From NCBI RefSeq assembly GCF_037622515.1, contig NZ_JBBJCN010000001.1, positions 1,178,001-1,242,000 of the forward strand: 64,000 nt of DNA, read 5' to 3'. Source of the DNA: Paradesertivirga superstes. GTDB lineage: Bacteria > Bacteroidota > Bacteroidia > Sphingobacteriales > Sphingobacteriaceae. A model generated the notes under the pieces. The model saw only the letters and a program-made list of their open reading frames with translations, was not told where the DNA came from and did not search any database. Positions 1 to 6,922 of this stretch are shown here, piece by piece (position 1 is the first letter of the stretch; the number at the start of each line of letters is the position of its first letter). The position numbers and the translations under genes are program-made.

Positions 1-1
1 G

Positions 2-328
2 TTTAAAGATCAGGATGTAGAGTTTGTTAGTATACAGGATAGCATTAATACAGCTACAGCAACCGGCCGATTTACCTTTAATATTTTTGCATCCCTTGCA
101 GAGTTCGAACGGGAAATAATCAGTGAGCGAACAAAAGCGGGTTTGACAGCAGCTCGATCCAGAGGACGAGCGGGCGGGCGACCAAAGGGGTTAAGCAAAG
201 CATCGATGAGTAAGGCAAAAGCAGTTAAAATTCTCTACGACAAAAAAGAAAAGTCAGTGGATGAGATAGCGAAGGATTTAGGGATAAGCAGGGCGACGTG
301 CTATAGGTATCTGGATCTTGCGAAATGA
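2..328 (+). CDS. Serine recombinase (resolvase/invertase family), C-terminal part, cut by window edge
   Basis: The frame is open from base 2 and stops at 326-328, giving 108 residues. Visible are the end of the catalytic domain and the long E-helix (EFEREIISERTKAGLTAARS) followed by a basic RGRAGGRPKG linker and a C-terminal Hin/resolvase helix-turn-helix (VDEIAKDLGISRATCYRYL). Family knowledge: such enzymes make serine-linked double-strand breaks at short sites and act in Tn3-type resolution, inversion or integration. The catalytic serine near the N terminus lies outside the window, so integrity of the 5' half cannot be judged. It is the first gene of a same-strand row of accessory genes, and a 49-bp decayed copy of its own segment 121-169 recurs at 1847-1895. 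Which subfamily (resolvase or invertase) it is cannot be settled from this fragment. Confidence 0.9.
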   Translation, partial: FKDQDVEFVSIQDSINTATATGRFTFNIFASLAEFEREIISERTKAGLTAARSRGRAGGRPKGLSKASMSKAKAVKILYDKKEKSVDEIAKDLGISRATCYRYLDLAK

Positions 329-435
329 AGGAACCGCAAAAGTATTTAATGGGTGCATAACATCAAGATTTTTTTTAGGCAAGTATGACTAACTGCACGG
401 CTTCTTAGTATTTACAAACCCTTAAATTTTGAAAT

Positions 436-945
436 ATGAAACAGATAATATTTTTAATAATAGCCACATCCGTTGTTTTAAATATACAAGGATGTAAAAA
501 GGATGATAAACCCAGTCAAATTGGTGCAGATATAATGACTGCAAAAATTGATGGAATCGAATGGAAAGCACAGCATTGTTGGAGTTGTGTAGAAGGGGGA
601 AAAGGATTACGAACAGTTTATCTCCCTGAGGAAGGAAAATTTAATGTCTTAGGTCAAATGGTGAAAAACGATATTAATATTACCATGACAATAGACATGT
701 CTGGGGTTAAGGACGTCGGAACGTATGAATTGGGAGCAAACACAGGCAGCCAAAATTACGCTAAAGTTTTTAACGATAAGTTAGATAGATTGTATTATAC
801 AACAAACCCAGCAAGTGGATCAGTAACCATAACTAAGTTAAGTATATCTGAAAAAATTATTTCTGGGACCTTTGAGTTGACAGCCTCAGATCTATCTTCA
901 AATGGTATTAATGTAACACATGGAGTCTTTGATCTCAAATTTTGA
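436..945 (+). CDS. Secreted lipoprotein with CWSC motif (paralogue A)
   Basis: A 169-residue protein with a lipoprotein signal peptide; the lipobox ends in IQGC with Cys20 as the predicted lipidated residue, followed by a charged KKDDKP tether, so it should sit in the periplasm or on the outer membrane. The mature part starts with a GADIMTAKIDGIEW segment of the kind seen in small Bacteroidota beta-sheet lipoproteins, then a CWSC pair (Cys48, Cys51) and a Gly-rich stretch; the C-terminal half has an ITKLSISEKIISGTFELTA strand pair. The same blocks recur in the gene at 1946-2455, so the two are paralogues. I do not recognise a defined function; the CxxC could be a disulfide or a metal/redox site. 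It lies in the accessory island downstream of the recombinase. Confidence 0.8.
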   Translation: MKQIIFLIIATSVVLNIQGCKKDDKPSQIGADIMTAKIDGIEWKAQHCWSCVEGGKGLRTVYLPEEGKFNVLGQMVKNDINITMTIDMSGVKDVGTYELGANTGSQNYAKVFNDKLDRLYYTTNPASGSVTITKLSISEKIISGTFELTASDLSSNGINVTHGVFDLKF

Positions 946-995
946 AGACTTGTTTTCGTTTTTTAGAAATTGTGACTTTTTAAATTAATGTAAGC

Positions 996-1010
996 AGTCT
1001 CAATTCGGCG
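996..1010 (+). repeat. Possible degenerate copy of the island intergenic motif
   Basis: The gap behind the first lipoprotein gene holds AGTCTCA followed by ATTCGGCG. Only the first seven bases match the motif seen at 1832, 2495, 2559 and 3525, so this may be chance. It is listed because it falls in the corresponding place, downstream of an island gene and on the same strand. Confidence 0.25.
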
Positions 1011-1104
1011 AAGACTTACTTGGACTCCTAATTTGTTTGACTCTTGAATAACCTAGAACTTAAAGAAACTTTTTTTATCTTAGGCTTAACATTGATATTA
1101 AAGC

Positions 1105-1671
1105 ATGAGAGCATTTTCCTTGTTTTTAAGTTTGCTTCTAGTCATTACCTGTTTATCATTCGAACGCGCGGATGATCTTTTATCGGTTACAAATGCTGGA
1201 TTCGAAGGGGTTAGAGATACAGTTCTTGCCCCGCCGGTAAATTGGAAGAAAAATGGTATGGATAGCATCGTCTGGGGAACTGATGAGGATAATAAGCATT
1301 CTGGAAAGCGATCATTAATAATTCGAACACCTCCTAACGCGACATCACCGCAATATTGTTCTTTTAACCAGCGGCTTCCAATTAGGGTTCTCAAGCCAAC
1401 TCGCTTTGTCGTTACTGCTTATATCAAAACAGAACTTCAGGCTGGCAACATAGGGCTATGGGCACATGCAAGAAACAAGTGGGATCGTAAAACAGGTTTT
1501 GAGGAAGTGAAGGTTAATAAAGTACGTACCGGTTGGACTAAGTATTCTCTGTCAATCATCCTCGACAATGAAACCTCCGATCTTTACCTTGGTGGATATA
1601 TAGACGGCCGTGGTACGGTATGGTACGACGACTTTGTCATTGAGCAAAGGGACGAGATTATAGCAAACTGA
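1105..1671 (+). CDS. Secreted protein with carbohydrate-binding-like jelly-roll domain
   Basis: The product has 188 residues: a hydrophobic signal peptide (about residues 1-20, LFLSLLLVITCLS) and then one compact domain. The order NAGFEG, PPVNWKKNG, HSGKRSLIIRTP, AYIKTE, WTKYSLSI, GTVWYDDF is the usual order of strands in galactose-binding-like/CBM-type beta-sandwiches that often sit at the N terminus of larger hydrolases. Here it stands alone with no catalytic domain. Secretion and a ligand-binding role are inferences from this pattern; the ligand is unknown. It lies between the two CWSC lipoprotein genes and on the same strand, with about 160 bp and 275 bp of non-coding DNA on either side, so it reads as a separate single-gene unit. 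Confidence 0.7.
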   Translation: MRAFSLFLSLLLVITCLSFERADDLLSVTNAGFEGVRDTVLAPPVNWKKNGMDSIVWGTDEDNKHSGKRSLIIRTPPNATSPQYCSFNQRLPIRVLKPTRFVVTAYIKTELQAGNIGLWAHARNKWDRKTGFEEVKVNKVRTGWTKYSLSIILDNETSDLYLGGYIDGRGTVWYDDFVIEQRDEIIAN

Positions 1672-1831
1672 ATTTAAAACTCAAGAACCCATTTTCTTGC
1701 ACACTCCCGAATCGCCTTCTTTTGTAACGAGGATGCGGCGACCTTTGGGAATCTCCACGTTTAACTAAGCTTTGTACAGGGCGACTGTCAAGTGCTTTCT
1801 TTCCGCCATTTTCGCAGAGCCTTAACCGCTA

Positions 1832-1846
1832 GTCTCAGAAAACGAT
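1832..1846 (+). repeat. Island motif copy 1 (GTCTCAGAAAACGAT)
   Basis: The sequence GTCTCAGAAAACG is identical to the core of the terminal inverted repeat of the Tn21 subgroup of Tn3-family transposons as I remember it. It is immediately followed by a decayed recombinase fragment. The GGGG outer end expected for Tn21-type ends is absent, so it may be a recombination site or a relic of another Tn3-like element. Confidence 0.6.
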
Positions 1847-1895
1847 CAGTTAGCGAACAAAAGCAGGTTTGACAGCAGCTCATTCTAGAGGGCGA
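1847..1895 (+). pseudogene. Remnant of serine recombinase gene (copy of 121-169)
   Basis: The 49 bases align without gaps to 121-169 of the recombinase at the window start, with 6 differences by my count. They cover codons for the SERTKAGLTAARSRGR region. The same frame contains a TAG at 1850-1852, so it cannot be expressed as that protein. The remnant begins exactly where the GTCTCAGAAAACGAT motif ends and stops near 1895, where similarity is lost. Confidence 0.75.
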
Positions 1896-1945
1896 TACTT
1901 AACCAGGGAACTTTTATTAACAACTTTATTAACAACTAACCCGTT

Positions 1946-2455
1946 ATGAAAACATTCTCCTATATATTATTCGTATCCTTAGTTCTTTTCTCATCTTTTA
2001 ATTGCAAAAAAGATGATTTACCAAAACCTACACAAACCGGGGCAAATATCATGGCAGCCAAAGTAAACGGAAAAACATGGGAAAAGAAAGCTTGCTGGAG
2101 TTGCACAGGTGGTGGAGACGGATTAATTGTAGATTATGATGACAGCGATTTTTTTGCTGTTACAGGAGAAAATCCAGATCAAGAATTACAAATCGGGTTG
2201 GCGATTAAATCATTAAAAAGCACAGGTACTTATCAATTAACTAGTAAAAACTTAAATTTTGCTAGACTATTCAAAAGTAATGAAGGAAAATATTATTATA
2301 CATCTATTAATAATACAGGCATAGTTACCATTACCAAACTAGATCTTACAAAAAAAATTATTTCCGGAACATTTGAACTTACTGCTGAAGATGAAAATAA
2401 CCCAACTAATACCATTAGAGTTACAGGTGGAAGGTTTGATGTCACTTTTTTTTAA
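1946..2455 (+). CDS. Secreted lipoprotein with CWSC motif (paralogue B)
   Basis: This is a 169-residue relative of the protein at 436-945. It has a signal peptide ending in SSFNC with Cys20 as the likely lipidation site and the same KKDD tether. Shared blocks are GANIMAAKVNGKTW, ACWSC (Cys50, Cys53) followed by TGGGDGL, TGTYQL, KYYYTS and VTITKLDLTKKIISGTFELTA. The Asn before Cys20 is unusual for a lipobox, so lipidation is less certain than for the first copy. Function is unknown. The two paralogues are separated by an unrelated secreted-protein gene rather than lying in direct tandem, which suggests that they arrived or moved as separate units. The start codon is the first ATG after a Shine-Dalgarno-less AT-rich leader. 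Confidence 0.8.
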   Translation: MKTFSYILFVSLVLFSSFNCKKDDLPKPTQTGANIMAAKVNGKTWEKKACWSCTGGGDGLIVDYDDSDFFAVTGENPDQELQIGLAIKSLKSTGTYQLTSKNLNFARLFKSNEGKYYYTSINNTGIVTITKLDLTKKIISGTFELTAEDENNPTNTIRVTGGRFDVTFF

Positions 2456-2494
2456 ATTAAATGTAGCAGTTCGTTCCATTACCATTAGTTGTTA

Positions 2495-2510
2495 GTCTCA
2501 AAAAACGATA
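2495..2510 (+). repeat. Island motif copy 2 (GTCTCAAAAAACGATA)
   Basis: The same orientation and core as copy 1, located 40 bp behind the second lipoprotein gene. It is followed by GGTTCCGCTAAAG, which also recalls the CGCTAAG inner end of Tn21-type terminal repeats. Confidence 0.55.
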
Positions 2511-2558
2511 GGTTCCGCTAAAGAAAAGATATATTGATACCTTGGTATAATGATATCA

Positions 2559-2573
2559 TTCTCAAGAAACGAT
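2559..2573 (+). repeat. Island motif copy 3 (TTCTCAAGAAACGAT)
   Basis: A more diverged copy (GTCTCA becomes TTCTCA, and AAAACGAT becomes GAAACGAT), 48 bp after the end of copy 2 and just before the alpha/beta hydrolase gene. Confidence 0.45.
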
Positions 2574-2641
2574 CGCCGACTTAATAAAAAAGAGCTATTA
2601 TTGAAAAGTATTAACACTACTATCTTATACTTTTAAATAAG

Positions 2642-3502
2642 ATGAAACACCTAAAGAGTCTTCTTCAAACAGCAAGAACATTACCTAAAGATAATAACCT
2701 AGAATATCAAGATATTCTTTGGAAAGTAATTTGTTATTCTCCGAAAATGCCCGTCCGCCTTCAGCAGCAACAACTATTAGATGAGGCTGAAAAACAAGTA
2801 CTGCATGTATTTGATCCTCATTTCGCTAAAAAAAAACTAACAATAAATACTTTCCGCTGGGGTAAAGGAAGTAGGAAAGTGCTCCTTACCCACGGCTGGG
2901 GATCAAAAGCAATTGATTTTTCTGATTTAATAAAACGTCTAAAATCTATTCCCGAACTAGAAATAATAGCTTTTGACGCTCCTGGTAACGGTAGCTCTGA
3001 CGGAGAACTCTCTAATCTTCTACTGTATATTGAGTCAGTAAAAGAAATCATCCTTGCCTTTGGAGCTCCCAATATTTTTATTGGACATTCACTCGGTGCA
3101 ATGGCCAACATAATTGCCGCTCAAGAAGTATCTATTAAACCTCAGCTACTCCTTAGTATCGCCCCCATCATTAGGCTCAAAGAAAATTTTCAAGCTACGC
3201 TCAGCTTGGTGGAAGCTCCTTTAACAGCTCAAGAAGAGTTTTTTTCTGAATTTGAGAAATTGTTTAACACCCCTACTTCCTATTTCAATCTGGTAGAATT
3301 GTATCAACCATCTTCCGATGTTAAAAACATAGTTTTCTATGATCCGGGGGATGTCATCCATCCCAATAAATACCTTCAGGAACTTTTAAATTGCAATCGT
3401 GAAATTATTAGTAAAAGTTACCCTAATGTAGGGCATGATAAAATAATTAAGGATAATGAGGTTATCAACGATATAGAAGAGGCTTTGCTTGAAGCTTCAT
3501 AG
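2642..3502 (+). CDS. Alpha/beta hydrolase family protein
   Basis: The 286-residue product has no signal peptide, so it is probably cytoplasmic. Alpha/beta-hydrolase landmarks are in order: oxyanion loop HGWG at about 84-87, the turn FDAPGNGSS at 111-119, nucleophile elbow GHSLGA with Ser150, an acid in YDPGDVIHP (Asp237 or Asp234) and the catalytic His265 in VGHDKII. The complete triad suggests an active esterase, lipase-like or thioesterase-type enzyme; the substrate cannot be read from the sequence. It is the fourth single-gene unit of the accessory island, on the same strand as the others, and a motif copy plus a recombinase remnant follow it directly. Confidence 0.85.
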   Translation: MKHLKSLLQTARTLPKDNNLEYQDILWKVICYSPKMPVRLQQQQLLDEAEKQVLHVFDPHFAKKKLTINTFRWGKGSRKVLLTHGWGSKAIDFSDLIKRLKSIPELEIIAFDAPGNGSSDGELSNLLLYIESVKEIILAFGAPNIFIGHSLGAMANIIAAQEVSIKPQLLLSIAPIIRLKENFQATLSLVEAPLTAQEEFFSEFEKLFNTPTSYFNLVELYQPSSDVKNIVFYDPGDVIHPNKYLQELLNCNREIISKSYPNVGHDKIIKDNEVINDIEEALLEAS

Positions 3503-3524
3503 TAAGGATCTATATCTTAATGTT

Positions 3525-3539
3525 GTCTCACAAAACGAT
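3525..3539 (+). repeat. Island motif copy 4 (GTCTCACAAAACGAT)
   Basis: It lies 22 bp behind the hydrolase stop codon, in the same orientation as the other copies, and leads straight into the coding remnant of a second serine recombinase. Confidence 0.55.
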
Positions 3540-3541
3540 GG

Positions 3542-3604
3542 ATTGGAAGTAAAACCACGCTATTTCGTTATCTTAGACATGCAGGAGTAAGCATTAACGG
3601 ATAG
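3542..3604 (+). pseudogene. Remnant of a second serine recombinase (C-terminal HTH)
   Basis: Reading from 3542 gives IGSKTTLFRYLRHAGVSI then NG and a TAG stop at 3602-3604. This is the typical last helix and tail of resolvase/invertase HTH domains. The sequence differs from the HTH of the recombinase at the window start (ISRATCYRYLDLAK), so it derives from another enzyme. Everything upstream of the HTH is missing and replaced by the GTCTCACAAAACGAT motif. Confidence 0.7.
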
Positions 3605-3687
3605 GTAAAAAATCTAGTTACACAAAACTGACTAGTCCTGAAAAAAAAATTGACACATTAATTTGATAATTTGGACTAAAATTTCGA

Positions 3688-3717
3688 CCTCGGAGGCAAG
3701 AGATTTCGAGGTTTTTT
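3688..3717 (+). terminator. Weak terminator-like hairpin
   Basis: CCTCG and CGAGG form a 5-bp stem with a 14-nt loop followed by seven T residues on the + strand. It could end transcription coming from the accessory genes. The 257-bp gap from 3605 to 3861 holds in addition an inverted pair TAGTCC (3633-3638) / GGACTA (3673-3678) and no credible gene. Confidence 0.4.
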
Positions 3718-3861
3718 TGTTCCATTTTTGACTTTAACTTGTTGTGGATGTGTTGCATTGGCGTTAATAAATGACAACTTATATGCGGCCTAATAAGCAT
3801 CTGGTGAATAACCATAGACAATGATGGCCTTCTTCTGTCTTTATATAAGTTACATAAGTTC

Positions 3862-5181
3862 TTAAACAACTCGTAAAAATCCTCGCTCGCTTTTCATAGT
3901 CGAATTAGGTATTTCTCGCTCTACACATTCACTATCTAATAACCTTAAAACTTTAGCCTGAACCTCATCAACTATGCTCCAGTCTCTGGAGATATAAATA
4001 TCTGTCACCTTATTTGCTGAATCAACATGGTTTAGAGCCAGGGCAACATCATCCTTACTGAATCTGCACTTATTTCTCGCTAAGTCCCCAAAAGCATGTC
4101 GGGCATCATAAAACTCTAAATTCTCTATTCCCGCTTTTTCAGCAATCTTTGCCATACCGATGCTTAACGCTCTATCTAAAGAATTATGGTTGCAATATTT
4201 ACTCTGTAAGGTCCCAGTATATTTCTCAAGCAAAGGCCTTATCTCCTTTGATATAGATATGCTAATGAATGCTTTATCCTTTCTTCTCCCCCGTGTTTTG
4301 GCGCGGTTATAGCTTATTCTATCCTCGTTTATGCATTCAGAACTAAGTTCCCATAAATCTCGTGCATTCATGCCACATAAATAAAAACTAAGCATAAATA
4401 AATCCCTGGCTTGCTCCTCCCTGCTTTCAGGAATAACTTTGCAGTCGCGAATATCTATCAATTGCTGAACATTCAATTTACGTTTTTCTGAAGCTGGTGC
4501 ATCCTTTACCTTATACTTCTTAAACGGATAATGTTTTACAACAACCTCGCCCTTATCTTCGTCGTTATAATGATCTCTTACATTATTAAAAAGGATTCTT
4601 AAATCTCTCATATGATTATGAAGGCCCGTTTCAGTCAGTCCCTGCATTTCTCTTTCTACCGGATTTCCGAACTGATTAAATCTTGAGATAGTACGTGAAC
4701 CCTTTAAATACTTCTCATATGACCTAAGCATATTTGCAGAGATTTCCGTTACTGGTATAATTTCACTGTTAAAATAATCTTTGAGACTATTTAAAACAGT
4801 TACCATGTTAGCCGCACTTGCCAATCGCTTCTCAGCCTTAAGTTCCTTAACCTTATTTTCACCAAACTCTATGAGGTTAATCTCTTCCGCCTCTTTTTGC
4901 TCCCCTGAAATTAGCCATTTCGCAAGGCCGTCAGCATCAAAACATGAAACCCGTTTTCCTAATTGACTAATCCGGCATCGATACTCATCAAGCACTGGAT
5001 TCATGAGCTGTATTATTATGGGGTCCTTAATTGTCCCATTGGTTTTTACTTGCTTGCTGGTTACCCAATGTTCCGTCGGAATATACTTTGGCTTATCCTT
5101 ATGCCAAATTCGAATATTTACATTATAGGTTCCATCCTTCTTTTTATTACTTTTTAAAATTACCGCTGATATTGTAGCCAT
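3862..5181 (-). CDS. Tyrosine recombinase / site-specific integrase
   Basis: The 439-residue product follows the Bacteroidota integrase plan: an N-terminal arm-binding domain (about 1-90), a SAM-like core-binding domain (about 105-215) and a C-terminal catalytic domain. Catalytic landmarks are Arg274 in GMNARDLWEL, a basic beta-hairpin TRGRRKDKA near 297-304, Arg361-His362 in YDARHAFG, His385 in LNHVDS and the nucleophile Tyr396 in DIYISRDW. The first His of the HxxR box is replaced by Tyr358, a change common in this lineage. The gene points away from tRNA-Phe, with its start about 200 bp from the tRNA 3' end. That is the classical arrangement of an island integrated at the tRNA, with the element extending leftwards beyond the window. 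Confidence 0.93.
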   Translation of the reverse strand: MATISAVILKSNKKKDGTYNVNIRIWHKDKPKYIPTEHWVTSKQVKTNGTIKDPIIIQLMNPVLDEYRCRISQLGKRVSCFDADGLAKWLISGEQKEAEEINLIEFGENKVKELKAEKRLASAANMVTVLNSLKDYFNSEIIPVTEISANMLRSYEKYLKGSRTISRFNQFGNPVEREMQGLTETGLHNHMRDLRILFNNVRDHYNDEDKGEVVVKHYPFKKYKVKDAPASEKRKLNVQQLIDIRDCKVIPESREEQARDLFMLSFYLCGMNARDLWELSSECINEDRISYNRAKTRGRRKDKAFISISISKEIRPLLEKYTGTLQSKYCNHNSLDRALSIGMAKIAEKAGIENLEFYDARHAFGDLARNKCRFSKDDVALALNHVDSANKVTDIYISRDWSIVDEVQAKVLRLLDSECVEREIPNSTMKSERGFLRVV

Positions 5182-5220
5182 AAGTAGTATAAAGTTTAAT
5201 TCAATGAAAAATGATCAGAA

Positions 5221-5244
5221 TTCATTAAGGTTTTCATTAAGGTT
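5221..5244. repeat. Two tandem 12-bp repeats between integrase and tRNA
   Basis: The unit TTCATTAAGGTT occurs twice head to tail (5221-5232 and 5233-5244). Repeats of this size between an integrase gene and its attachment site are candidate arm-type integrase binding sites; this role is inferred from position only. Confidence 0.5.
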
Positions 5245-5337
5245 TCTTGATAAATTTAGCAGAAATACCTGTAAAACTCAAACAGGGCGCTAAGGGTGAA
5301 CCCCTGGGCAGGTATAGAAAAAGTGCTTTTAAAGCAC

Positions 5338-5373
5338 AAAAAAAGCCTGATTTAATGAAAAATCAGGCTTTTT
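5338..5373. terminator. Bidirectional terminator behind tRNA-Phe
   Basis: GCCTGATTT (5345-5353) pairs with AAATCAGGC (5360-5368), with an A run on the left and a T run on the right. On the minus strand it follows the tRNA 3' end by four bases and should terminate the tRNA transcript. Confidence 0.8.
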
Positions 5374-5377
5374 GAAG

Positions 5378-5450
5378 TGGTACCAGCTGGAATCGAACCA
5401 GCGACACAAGGATTTTCAGTCCTTTGCTCTACCAACTGAGCTATGGTACC
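5378..5450 (-). tRNA. tRNA-Phe (GAA anticodon)
   Basis: A 73-nt cloverleaf on the minus strand: acceptor stem GGTACCA/TGGTACC with discriminator A at 5378, D arm GCTC-AGTTGGTAGA-GC, anticodon stem and loop with CTGAAAA (anticodon GAA), and T arm GCTGG-TTCGATT-CCAGC. CCA is not encoded. Its 3' end faces the integrase gene and is the probable attachment site of the island; the second attachment copy would lie beyond the left edge, and I found no duplicate of the tRNA 3' end in 1-5200. Confidence 0.97.
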
Positions 5451-5466
5451 AGCCCCTTTGGGACTG

Positions 5467-5474
5467 CAAATGTA
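5467..5474 (-). promoter_or_regulatory. -7 promoter box of tRNA-Phe
   Basis: The minus strand reads TACATTTG, matching the Bacteroidota TAnnTTTG box, about 17 bp upstream of the mature tRNA 5' end. A T-rich tract lies 19 bp further upstream in place of the TTTG -33 element. Confidence 0.6.
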
Positions 5475-5608
5475 GCGTCTTTTTTCATTTATAAAAACAT
5501 TTTTTAAAATAATCCTATATTACTTTTAACCTGTATTTTTTTCTAATTTATACCCGTTAAATTCGCTACTCTTTATAACAGCAAAATTTGGCTAAATATT
5601 TGCCTGAC

Positions 5609-6916
5609 ATGATCGCACAAGCACTTTTTCTAATTTTATTACTTTCGGCAATTATACTTTTTACAAAAAATGTAAAAAAAATAATCCGGAATATAAATCT
5701 TGGACGGCCTTTAAACAGGTCTGATAATCCTTCTTTACGGTGGAAAACTATGCTCAAGGTTGCCTTCGGACAGACAAAAATGGCAGCCAGACCCATTCCC
5801 GCTCTTTTACACTTCTTTGTTTATGCAGGCTTTATCATAATAAACATCGAGGTGCTGGAAATCATAATAGATGGTATTTTCGGTACTCATAGAATCTTTG
5901 CCGATCCACTGGGCCCCTTTTACAGTTTCCTGATAGCATCCTTCGAATGGTTGGCCCTGAGTGTTCTGCTTGCTTGTATCTTGTTCCTCATCAGAAGAAA
6001 CCTATTAAAGGTTAAGCGTTTCTTTGGTATTGAAATGACATCATGGCCCCGGTCAGATGCCAATTACATCTTATATTTCGAGATCATCTTAATGTCGGCG
6101 TTTTTATTAATGAATGCATCCGATTATAAACTTCAGCAATTTCTTACATCTGCACACCTAAACGCATCGGCATTTCCCATAAGTTCTGTTATAACCGGAA
6201 TTTTACCTTCAAACATCGATAGTCTTATTTTATCAGAACGCTTTTTCTGGTGGCTCCACATTGCCGGAATTTTTATATTCCTCAATTACCTGCCTTACTC
6301 CAAGCACTTTCATATTATCATGGCCTTTCCTAATACGTATTACTCAAAGTTAGAGCCCCGCGCCGAAATGAATAATATGGCAGTTGTTACCAATGAAGTT
6401 AAAGCTATGCTTGATCCTTCCTACCAGGTATCAGAAACGAATCATACAGGGAGTTTTGGAGCCCGAGACGTGCAGGATTTACCATGGAAAAGCCTGATGG
6501 ATGCCTATACCTGTACAGAATGCGGAAGATGCACGTCCGAATGTCCGGCAAATATTACAGGTAAGTTATTATCTCCACGGAAAATTGTAATGGATACCCG
6601 CGACAGGCTGACTGAAGTTGGTAATAACCTCGATAAACATGGAAAGGATTACTCAGATGGAAAAAGCCTCTTAGACGATTACATTTCACGGGAAGAGCTT
6701 TGGGCATGCACCACTTGCCAGGCCTGCATTAAAGCTTGTCCGGTAAATATTGACCCGATGTCGATTATACTCGATCTAAGAAGATATATCGTTATGGAGG
6801 AGTCGAAGGCCCCTTCTAGTATTAATAATATGCTCAGCAATATCGAAAATAACGCTGCTCCCTGGAAATATTCGGCATCCGACCGTTTTAACTGGGCGCA
6901 AAACAAAAACATATAA
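5609..6916 (+). CDS. Membrane-anchored 4Fe-4S protein (heterodisulfide-reductase-like electron carrier)
   Basis: The N-terminal half carries several hydrophobic segments (starting MIAQALFLILLLSAIILF) and resembles the cytochrome-b-like membrane part of Nar/Dsr-type modules. The C-terminal half has two ferredoxin-type clusters: CTECGRCTSECPA and CTTCQACIKACPV. The protein should sit in the inner membrane and pass electrons between the quinone pool and a soluble partner. An in-frame TTG at 5588 would add seven residues; I chose the ATG at 5609 because it directly precedes the first membrane helix. A TAAATTCG box at 5558-5565 may be the promoter. The CCG-domain protein that starts at 6923 is the obvious partner. 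The physiological donor is unknown. Confidence 0.85.
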   Translation: MIAQALFLILLLSAIILFTKNVKKIIRNINLGRPLNRSDNPSLRWKTMLKVAFGQTKMAARPIPALLHFFVYAGFIIINIEVLEIIIDGIFGTHRIFADPLGPFYSFLIASFEWLALSVLLACILFLIRRNLLKVKRFFGIEMTSWPRSDANYILYFEIILMSAFLLMNASDYKLQQFLTSAHLNASAFPISSVITGILPSNIDSLILSERFFWWLHIAGIFIFLNYLPYSKHFHIIMAFPNTYYSKLEPRAEMNNMAVVTNEVKAMLDPSYQVSETNHTGSFGARDVQDLPWKSLMDAYTCTECGRCTSECPANITGKLLSPRKIVMDTRDRLTEVGNNLDKHGKDYSDGKSLLDDYISREELWACTTCQACIKACPVNIDPMSIILDLRRYIVMEESKAPSSINNMLSNIENNAAPWKYSASDRFNWAQNKNI

Positions 6917-6922
6917 ACTACT

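Noticed and set aside
996..3539. Integron attC sites as an explanation for the repeated motif
   Set aside because: The motif lacks the R-box and L-box arms of attC, and no integron integrase (IntI) is seen; the nearby enzymes are a serine recombinase and a phage-type tyrosine integrase.
3618..3869. Open frame of 83 codons on the minus strand behind the integrase
   Set aside because: It runs through a hairpin with a T run, has no recognisable motif, and overlaps the terminator-like region; coding is not supported.
5588..5608. TTG start for the membrane Fe-S protein
   Set aside because: It adds seven residues before the first membrane helix; the ATG at 5609 directly precedes the helix and is the simpler start.
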